From assembly GCF_964340395.1 (NCBI RefSeq), contig NC_135556.1, positions 16,733,142 through 16,797,141 on the forward strand: a DNA stretch of 64,000 nucleotides, in the 5' to 3' direction. The DNA is from Glandiceps talaboti. Lineage: Eukaryota > Hemichordata > Enteropneusta > Spengelidae. Below, piece after piece: positions 49,001 through 60,066 of this stretch. Under the pieces are notes generated by a model. The model was not told where the DNA came from. It saw only the letters and a program-made list of their open reading frames with translations, and did no database searches. How positions within the stretch are numbered: position 1 is the stretch's first letter; every line of letters begins with the position of its first letter. The position numbers and the translations under genes were made by a program.

Positions 49001-52000
49001 GGTTTACATGGTTCTGTTTTGAGAGTACTTAAATCTATGTATGCAAATATCGAGTCCTGTGTGTTATGTAACGGTGGGCTAACTGATTATTTTACATGTA
49101 AAGTGGGTACACGACAAGGCTGTCTGCTCAGTCCTATGCTCTTTTCTTTGTTTATAAACGAATTGGCTACATATATGAATAGGGACAACAATGGGGGACT
49201 ATTTGTAAATACCGACATTGACAATTTCGGCATACTGTTGTATGCTGACGATGTTGCTGATGTAGCTGATCTCCCGATAAAGTTACAGAGAAAACTGAAC
49301 CAACTTGAGCTCTTTTGTAAAGATTGGGGTATGTCAGTAAATCTGGATAAATCAAAAATAATAGTTTTTAGAAATGGGGGCACTCTAAGGCGGACAGAAA
49401 AATGGTTTTACAGAAAGAAACCTGTAAATGTTGTCAAACACTATAATTACCTTGGCATAGTCATGTCATCAAGGCTTTCGTGGTCACCAGCAAAGGAATA
49501 TTTAGTTGCCAAAGGAAGCAAAGCATTACATCAGCTATTTATTGTAGTTAGAAAATTAGGTGGTTTACCCCCAATACAGGCTTTCAAGCTCTTTGACAGT
49601 GTGATTGTTCCAATTATATGTTACGGCTCAGAAATTTGGGGTTACGAGTATTCTCCAGTTATCGAAAGTCTTCAATTTAAGTTTTGTCGTTTTATTTTAG
49701 GCGTAAATTCTAGTGTAAACTCTGAGGTTCTACTAGGAGAATGTGGAAGATTTCCACTTTACTGTATGTATATGAAGCGTTGTGTTTCTTATTGGTTGAA
49801 ACTATTGGGAATGGAGAATACTCGTTACCCCAAAGCTTGTTATGAAATGTTAAGAAACTTAGACGTAGCGGGTAGAACAACATGGGCAACAAAAATTCGT
49901 GAAATATTATTTCGGTACGGTTTTGGAATTGTGTGGATTGAACAGCAGGTAGGAGATAATAGAGCATTTTTGGAATTGTTTTCTGAAAGATTAAAAGATT
50001 GTTACAGGCAGGAATGGTCGGCATCGCTACATGAATGCCCACGTTTACGTTCATATGTTAATTTTAAAACTTTACTTCAACCGGAATTGTACCTTTCATG
50101 TATTACTATTCCAAAATTTAAGTTTGATTTGGCCAAATTTCGTTGTTCTAGTCACCAGCTTGCAATTGAAGCTGGTCGACATTATAATCCCCCAATTCCT
50201 GCTCATCTTAGATTTTGCCCATACTGTGAAGGGCGTGGTGTGTATATTGTTGAAGATGAGTGTCATTTTCTCTTATTTTGCCCTTTATATGACATATTTA
50301 GACATGCACTCATTCCCGATAAATATTGTAACTTTCCAACTAGAGAGAAATGTTTTTTCTTACTGTCTTGTAAGAATGATACTGTTCAATTTAAACTAGC
50401 ACTATTTATACATAAGTCTTTTAAATGCCGTCAAGAATTCGTAGCCACTCTGTAACTCTTTCACTCTCTGTATCTTGTTTTGTATATTTTGTTGTGCGAT
50501 GGGCTAAGGCCTTAGCATATTTGCAATAAACAAAGTACAGCCATTTCATATTGAATTCTCAAGTAGGATGCCATGATAAAATTGTTTTATAAATTAAAAA
50601 TCCAAAATAAATACCCTATCCTCATCCAAATTCAGTCTAATGAGGTTTCAATGACTCCTTTTTTTTTTTCCATTCCCAGAGAAACAACTGAAGGTGACAG
50701 CGGTGGATTTGCAGAAAAAAGAAAACAGCATTGCACATCACACAGCTGATTATGAACTCTCTGAGGTGGTGGTCCGTCGTGGAGAGCCAATCAATTTAAT
50801 TATATTCTTGAACCAAGAATATAAAGAAGATGTACACAAGATAGAAATGGAGTTGAGAGTTGGTGAGTTCTTGCCTTACATGAAATACTCTCAGCGCTGA
50901 ATTTGTTATTTTACTCTAATTTGCATTATGTAGTCGAGACTCCTTTCTGTGTTAAAATTTGTAGGTTAATTTCCTGTCTTGAAAAATAAGTGAAGCAAAA
51001 ATGATGCATATAGCAAATAGCAATCAATACAGTTTTCTGTGAAAACGGTATATTAAACTGCACCAGATTGTCTGGAGACTTCACTACTTTAATCTGATGT
51101 TCAGTTTGTTTACTTTGACCTTTCGTGACCTTTAGTCGCTTCCTTATAATCAATACATCTTAGAGACTATAATTTATAAAGTCCAAATATTTCCACACTT
51201 TGTGAAGTTTTAACAAAATGAATACAACAATAATGAATGTATGAAGTAGTAGTGACTGACTGCAACCTAAAATTTTGTTGTTATCAGTCAATAAAATATG
51301 TTCTGTCAACAAACTTGTAATGAGAAAATAACACTGAGAGGATTTATACTACACTTTCACAACTTTCTGTGGTCCATTTTCAAAGAAAAATAAAAAATTA
51401 AATCATAGTAAGAACACCTGGATTTTCAATGCAGCCAGACAAAATGTAAACTTTCTGATGATAAATAGGAAAAATTATTTATTAAAATAAACTAAATCTT
51501 TGGGTTAAAGTTAGATGTTTTATGTTTGTGTGTGAAAGTTGATAAATTAAAACTGATTTATACAATAGTTGTAGACTGAAGCACTAGTTTTTATTGGCAC
51601 TCCTGTTAATCATTTGCTACTCACGTGTTTGTAACAACTTATAGCCCATAACCTCTGTCAGCCAACAGGATTTATTGTACCCAATAGTTCCAAATCCTTC
51701 CAATAATATTGTGTTCATTTTTATGACAATTTGACAATCCAAGTTAAATTTAGAGAATTGTGTATAGTTAGTCTGTAAGGTACGCCGTGACGGTGCGCCC
51801 TCAAACATCGGCCAACCCCTGTGTGAGAGGAGGCCGGTGAGGGCGAAACGTCACGACGTATCTTACAGTCTAGTGTATAGTATGTAGGGCTCAAATTTAA
51901 CTTTTGATTAGTATTGTAAACAATATTGGAACATTGTTTGTAACCACAGATAATCAATTCATAGTCACTCTGACCATTGTGGGAGGTTTATTTTATTGGT

Positions 52001-53197
52001 AGCTCCAGATTAGGTATTACGATATCCACAGGTATCCCACAGTCCTTTGCATCTGAGCATGCTCAGTCTGGATTACAAGTTCCCTAATGGACTAAGAGAC
52101 TACATTTTTAGCACCTTATAAATTTGATAGTCTAGATACAATGTTTAGGCCTAAACTAAAATAGTTTGGTTGTGGTTACCCGACCCTACCTAGTATTTCA
52201 CAGGTGACTCTAAACAAATTTTCGCACATATTCAAGAAAAAAATAATAAAATCGTGAAAATTGTGAAGTCTCGCAAGAAATAGTGGATGTAGAAACTGAC
52301 ATCAATTTAAAAAACAATATAAAGCTGTTCTTCCAATCTGTAATGGCTGTACATCTGATTGGAAGCAACCAATAACACGGAGACCATATGGAAAACAACG
52401 GAAAACATAACTACGTGAACTGAACACTCGCACATGAAAAAAAAATGTACCTACTCGACCTATTCTAAAATTGAGCATAATCTGAAACACTCGTTTTTTT
52501 TTTCAGCCCTTAACAGGTCTATATGTGACTCCGACTACTGTAAGTTTTTAGCATCATTATGCAAAGAGAACATACTGAAATACCAACTTTTTTAACAGGT
52601 AAACGTCCTCGTATTAATTACGGCACCAGAGTACCAATTCCACAGGTGAGCTGTGCTCAGGAAGATGATTGGGGCATACATGTCATCAAAGCTGAAGGCA
52701 ACCGATTGGAGTGTCGCCTGTACACTGCTGCTGACTGTCTTGCTGCAAAGTATAAAATGTTTGTGGACACATCTGTTGATGGCAAAGACGAGTTTCGATT
52801 TGAACATCCTGATGAATTTTATATGATATTTAATCCTTGGTGTAAACGTAAGCATTTCAATGTTGTATACATCAATTCTATCCATGGTGTAAACGTAAGC
52901 ATTTCAATGTTGTATACGTCAATTCTATCCATGGTGTAAACGTAAGCATTTCAATGTTGTATACATCAATTCTATCCATGGTGTAAACGTAAGCATTTCA
53001 ATGTTGTATACGTCAATTCTATCCATGGTGTAAACGTAAGCATTTCAATGTTGTATACATCCATTCTATCCATGGTGTAAACGTAAGCATTTCAATGTTG
53101 TGTACATCCAATTCTATTGTACTGTATGTGTATTTGCTTATACATACTATGTTATTTAGTGTACATGCATCATTGTTTGTGTATCTGTATTTGTCTG

Positions 53198-53242
<45 letters not shown>

Positions 53243-56200
53243 ACCCATGTTTTTGAAATTATGGCATACAAATCTGTATCGGGCTAGGCATGAAATGTAT
53301 GACATGTACACACAAAAAATGTCAAGGAAGTACAAATAGCAAAATTATCACGATTCTAGGAGTTATTTGAGCCTCTTTGCATGGTAATGGTGGAAAGTTC
53401 TGCTACACTACCTCATATGGTGTTGTCCAATTCTGATTTATAAATTCTGTTTTTGTGACAGATGATGATGTTTACATGGAAGACGAGAAGAAGAGGGATG
53501 AATATGTGATGAGAGATACCAATTTGTATTACTATGGTACAGCTAGAACTATTGGTTGGAGTCACTGGTACCAAGGCCAGGTAGGTACAGCTAAAACTAT
53601 TGGTTGGAGTCACTAGTACCAAAGCCAGGTAGGTACAGCTAAACTATTGGTTGAAGTCACTAGTACCAAGGCAAGGCCAGGTAGGTACAACCTAAGCTAT
53701 TGGTTGGAGTCGCTGTACCAAGGCCAGGTAGGTACAGCTAAAACTATTGGTTGGCGTCACTTGTGCCAAGGCTAGATAGATAGATAGATAGTTAGATAGA
53801 TAGATACAGCCGATGCAGTTGGTTTGAGTCACTAATCCCAAGGCCAGGTAGATGCAGCTAATGCTATTGAGTCACTAGTACCGAGGCCAGGTAGGTACAG
53901 CTAATGCTATTGGTTTGAGTCACTGCTACCAAGGCCAGGTGGGTACAGCTAATGCTATTGGTCAGTGTCACTTGAAAAATGTATGCAGTATAAACTGAGC
54001 CTTTTAATAATAGATTTTCAAGTTCATTGTCATTGTACTCGTGTGGTTTACTTTTATTTTTCTGTTCTGTGACAGTTTGAAGAAGTGGTCCTGAAATGTG
54101 TTTTCCACTTATTGGAGGAATCTGGTATGGCCAAACGAAAGTTTGGTAGTCCAATTCATGTGGCAAGGGCTCTGTCTGCAACAGTAAGTGTCTATATCAT
54201 ATAATTATTGTCTGTCTGTATGTATGGATGGATGGATGGGTGGGTATCTGCCTATTTGCTTTTGAGAAGTGTAGACCAGGTTAAGAGTCCACAAAAATGC
54301 ACAACAAAGCTGAAAAATATATTCAACAAAATATTTGTACTTTTGCAGCTGAACAGTGAAGATGATGATGGTGTATTGGTAGGTAATTGGTCAGGTGACT
54401 ATAGTGGTGGAGTTGAACCCACTGATTGGATGGGCAGTGTAGCCATCTTTGAAGAGTACATGAAGACTGGTAAACCTGTGTGTTATGGACAGTGTTGGGT
54501 GTTTGCAGGCCTGTTTACTACAGGTTAGTTACAGTGTTTAGTGTTTACAGGCCTGTTTACCACAGGGTAGTTACAGTGTTGGGTGTTTGCAGGCCTTTTT
54601 ACCACTGGTTAGTTACAGTGTTTAGTGTTTACAGGCCTGTTTACCACAGGGTAGTTACAGTGTTGGGTGTTTGCAGGCCTTTTTACCACTGGTTAGTTAC
54701 AGTGTTTAGTGTTTACAGGCCTGTTTACCACAGGGTAGTTACAGTGTTGGGTGTTTGCAGGCCTTTTTACCACTGGTTAGTTTACAGTGTTGGATGTTTG
54801 CAGGCCTGTTTACCACAGGTTGGGTGTTTGCCGGACTGTTTACCACAAGCTAGTTACAGTGTTGGGTGTTTGCCGGACTGTTTACCACAGGTTAGTTACA
54901 CAGTGTTGGGTTTTTACAGGCCTCTAACCAACACTATTATTCCCGAGTAATATACTTATTATACATTAAATAGGAATCATTTGTGCAAGGATGAAACTCT
55001 TCAGATTTGACGTCATTCTTTTGTTTTCAGCTCTACGAGCCCTAGGTATTCCGAGTCGTACATTGACCAACTTTGAGTCAGCCCATGACACTGATGGTAA
55101 TTTAACATTGGATTATCATTATACTGATGAGGGTGAACCAATAGAAGATCTCAATGAAGACAGTATATGGTGAGAGAATATCACACTTCATGGCTTGATT
55201 GTAGAGCAGTGAACTGACTGTACAGTAGATACGCAGTCTTATTCATATTCAAGTTAAAGGCTCAGTTCAAATTTTGAACTGAAAAACAGTTGCCTGACAG
55301 AACTAAAAGAATGACCTGTATAATCCTAATGACTCCAGTTAATAAGTTAACACTAATGCAAATTCTGGGGTTGAAACCATTGCCTTTTAAGTGTTAGCGA
55401 TGCCGATAGTTGTCGGTTAGACATTTTAACCAGATTTATATCATCTGTGATGAGTGTATACTGTTCTGTGTTTCCCCTCTTCTGTAGAGATCAGTTTTTT
55501 AAATATGCCATCTTCTACTTTAAATAGCCAACATGAGACAACTATTTTCAACAAATTTTCAAATAATACGTAGCCATGTCAAATTGTGCTTTGAAATAGG
55601 TACAGCAAATATAATACAAAATCTTGATATAGTGTTGAAAATTATGCACATGCATTTACTTTAGTGCCATCCTGATGGTAAGCTTATAAACTCAACTTGT
55701 GATACTTTAAATTCAAGTCAAAAGTATTCCAATGACACAGCTACGTGTCATGTTCTGACCTAGATAAAAAGAAACCCTTTTCTTTCGCTAGTTGTCAAGG
55801 AGATTCCCAGATGATGTGTTTAAAATTTTGCCCAAGGACTTTAGCTATGCAAATCACATCGGCAAGGTCTAAGGCAGGCTATATGTACATTGCAACCTTG
55901 CCACTCTCACAGTTTGACCATCATGACTGAGGTGATAGTGCGAATGAGTTGTTAATTTTATTGTATTTCAGGAATTTCCATGTCTGGAATGATGCATGGA
56001 TGGCAAGACCTGATTTACCCACAGGCTATGGTGGTTGGCAGGCAGTGGATGCTACACCACAGGAAACTAGTGAAGGTAATGTCATAACACACACTGTTTT
56101 GGAATCCTGGTATCACAATGGGGAGTTATCTGGTAAAATTTGCAATGTATCCTATGTATCCATGAAGTTTAGTATTGATGGGAGACTTCAGAGAAAATGT

Positions 56201-59200
56201 GGGGAATGCTTGTTCATCTTTGAACCCTCTCGCTACCAGGGGGATATTTGTTTGTACACAAAGAACTACAACTTAAGTGAAACAGGATTTTAAAGAGAAA
56301 AAGAAAGGTTGTGATTTCACTGTGTTTATTAACAATGTGGATGTTAAGTGAGCTACAATGATTTCGTTTCAGTCACTTTCACCAGAGTTGGCATCGATGA
56401 AATTTTAATCATATTGTCCGTACCGTACTTTAACAAAAACATTGAAAACTTTATGTACTCTGCTCAGGCAGATTCTGTCAAATATGGTGTAGAGTTGAAT
56501 TCTTACAAAGATCTTTCAAACTTTCAGTTGACAATTTTGATATGATTGCATAAAAAAGTGTTTATATACAAACATGACCTGTCAAATCCTGTATTTGCAC
56601 AAACGCAATAATGAACTTGATAATGTCTTTGACAGGATAAAGGCCAGAGATTTCAAGGACAAGATGTTTCCTTGTGTCCATTTATAATTTGTTCTTCCTT
56701 CCTGTTGGAACTATTATAATAGATCTAAATATTTGTATTTGTATTTTGAATGTCTTTGTTAACAGGAGTTTTCCGTACTGGACCGTCCCCACTGACTGCT
56801 ATTAAACGTGGCAATGTCTACTTGAATTATGACACTAAGTTTATATTTGCGGAGGTCAACGCAGAACGTGTAGATTGGATTGTTGACAGTAAAACCAAGG
56901 TAAGAAAGAAGACTGACAAATATTTTTTGTGTTCATCTGGAACATTAGCAAATTTTTAAAAAAATCGTTTTTTGTTTTTTTTCAAAAAATCATTAAAGTT
57001 GCCATATTGTAATGCTTTCAGCTCCAAGTTGATTAGTCACCTCATTCATATGCAAAAAAAACAAGTTACAAGAGGAACAATTAGTTACAGCAGGCCAGGG
57101 AGCAGTTTTGAAATGAATGATATATATTCGCCTGACATTTCTCAGAATTGTCACTTGGCCAAGGATGTCAAGATTGTAACTTGCTGCTGTATAGATTTAC
57201 AACCATTAATATTTTTGTTGTCTTATCTGTCGACAGGCACAGAAAGCAGTAGGTGTGGATCCGTCTCATGTTGGTAGACGTGTCAGCACAAAAGCAGTGG
57301 GTATATGGTCCAGGGATGACATCACTGATGAGTACAAATTTGCAGAAGGTGAGAGTGTGTGACCCTTGACACTGAATATTTAGCTAAGGTAGATAGCGAG
57401 TGTGAAGTTATCACTATATTCACATTCACATTCATATTCAGAAGAGAATTCAGTGCAAATTTCATACTTGTAAATTGTGACATATGGGGGGGGGGGTGCA
57501 CACAGTGTGAAAAAGTGTATCTGGACAATGGAATTTAAAATTTTACAATGTGGGATTACCATATACTACTAATAATAATAAGTATATTTTCTCACACGTA
57601 GAGAGAACATTTAAAGGTCAGTCATTGTAGGGATTCCTAATATGCCCAGGGAACAGCTACAGTGGGGAGGGTACAACCATATTCATCATTTCTCCATATA
57701 CAGGGGCTGCATGTGTAGAGCTCCCTCTATGGCAGGATTCTCATTGCCTTTGTTTTCATTAACACTAAAACTTCTGATTGTAGGTTCTGACCGGGAGCGA
57801 ATTGCTGTCATGACAGCAAGCAAGCATGTCAAGTCTGCCAAGAATGTCTACAAAGATATTAAAAAGGATGTACGTTTTGAAGTTGATCTTCCTGATGAAC
57901 TCATGGTTGGTAATGATGTTGAACTTGAGGTGAAAATGACAAACGATCACATGACCGATGCCCGTGAAGTGTTTGTCAGTGTGACCTGTAATTCAGTGCG
58001 ATATACAGGGGTCAAAGTTCACCAGGTGTTGGTGAAGAAGGAATCAGTAACTGTAGGATCAGGAGAAAGTAAGTGGACCTAATATCTTCAATAAGGAGTA
58101 TTTCTTTTTTTATTTCATTGCTTTGTAAATAAAGTGGGTATTAACAACTTGTCAAGTTTGCTGCTCGTAACCATGGAAATCAGTACATTCTTCTTGTTTA
58201 GAAGGACACTGAATGGCATGGTATGAAAACCAATAATTCTCACAAGTTACTGATTTCTAAGGCTATGCAATGACCAGGTGTACAATTATATCTATCACAC
58301 ACAAGCCAATCTGTACACATTTCAACAGAGAATAATATAGCATTTACACCTGTCAAGACTGTTGATTCTGCAGTGCTCCCATTAAAACATTCAGAATTAC
58401 CATTGTTTAGTATATTTTTGTAAAATTAATTGAGGCTTGCAGTGGTATAATTATTTTATTCTCAAATGTGTTTTTTCATTCAGCTTGAAAATACTCCTGA
58501 CGTAAGAGTTTTGCCACTATTCATCCTTGACTCATAGTGACAAGACCCCTTATGTGACTCATCCTTTCCTTGAATGAATGAATGAATGAATGAATGAATG
58601 AATGAATGAATGAAGAAAAATATTGGGAGTAATATCTAAGAGTATAAGTCTACAAGAAACCATTCTAACATGACTATCCAAAGAATATACAAATACATGT
58701 ATTTATGTAAAAGTCACAAACTAGATTACTGTATTTGACCTAAAATGACTTCTTTTATTGCAGCTGTGAGCCACAAAGTACTGGTGGCAGTGTCCGATTA
58801 CAAGGACAAGCTGACTGAGAGTGCATCATTCAAGTTCTTTGTCATGGGAGGCGTCAAGGAAACAAAACAGACATATGTGGGACATTATGATTTCCAGTTC
58901 CGCAGACCCGAGTTAGAAATCACCGTAAGTATATAAAGCAATTTATACCTTGTATAAGCTTAAGTTGTATGCATTAGTAGAACAGATATACATATAGGGG
59001 CTTTATACCATGTCAGAAAATAAGACATGAACACTAGTTTGTAGACATAGTAGTCGTAAAGTTACCTCATTGGAATCTATTTTGTGAAGTGACTGTGTAG
59101 CTTTCTTTCGAATCACGGACGACATCAGCGTAATGATGTTATGCTGTTTGGTCAGGTGACCACCTGATAGAATCACCTGACATGTACAAGTCAACAGTAG

Positions 59201-60023
59201 ACTATTGTAAATAGGTGGGAGTTGGTAGCCCTGTTTTAAAGGAAGAAATATAATTTTAATCCCAAGATTTACTTCATATGCCCTTTCCCTGATTTCAGAC
59301 GGAGCCTGCCGGAGTACAGACTGTAGGAGCACCATTCAAAGCCTTTGTTAAGTTCACCAATCCACTGCCAATAACACTACAACAATGTTCATTCCGTCTT
59401 GAAGGTACAGGTATACAGGGACAAATCAAAAAGACAACAAGGTGAGATATATATATATATATATATATAGATTATGACATTGTCATAGCAACAGTAGACC
59501 AGAAACTTGTCAATAAGTGGTGTTTTTAGAGCAAGTCTAATAAACTTGAAAAACAATTTGGGGAAAGATTTGACCTTGACCTTCAGGGCAATGACCATCA
59601 TATCTGTAGCAAATTTGTAAATATTCCAAGAACCCCCAAAAGATAGAGCTCAACCCCTATCTTATGATGTCATGATGGGCAAATGGTTAAGAGTGGCTGG
59701 CTTGGAATCTGCAGGTTGCAGGTTCGAGCCCCATTGCTGTCAATTGTTTCTGAATAGCTAAAGTCCTTGGGCAAGATTTGAACCATGACTGTGCCTTAGT
59801 CAACCCAGCTGTATAATTGGGGACCTGGTAGGATAGAGGTTGCATTGTGTTTCTGTATTTTATCAACTTTTAAATGGCAGTGCACAAAAGGAAGAGAAAA
59901 GGAATGTAGACATTTGCTGAGCAAGAGACCCATCTCGTATACACAAAAGGGGTTGTTTTTAGCACAACTGAACTGAGAGGTTCAGTAGTGCTATAGGCAT
60001 CGCCCGGTGTCTGTCTGTCTGTC

Positions 60024-60066
<43 letters not shown>

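Larger units (their letters stand above)
47733..50630 (-). repeat. Short A-tailed repeat, copy C, split by a LINE
   Basis: The two halves, 47733-47811 (poly-T tract plus body) and 50543-50630, join into one copy of the repeat seen at 5293-5480. The left half carries aatacagacttggttagtgtt, the right half gaattctcaagtaggatgcc and ttgttttataaattaaaaa. The junction matches copy B (acattaatttttcaagcaggaagcc) without a gap once the LINE is removed. So the LINE is younger than this repeat. Confidence 0.8.

Noticed and set aside
54480-54950. 156-codon frame through the intron 6 minisatellite
   Set aside because: It is not in the transglutaminase frame. The coding frame stops at once in the intron. 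It remains open only because the unit is 42 bases.
59694-59731. tRNA gene
   Set aside because: A- and B-box-like sequences are present, but the rest continues into a SINE body and does not give a cloverleaf with an anticodon stem.
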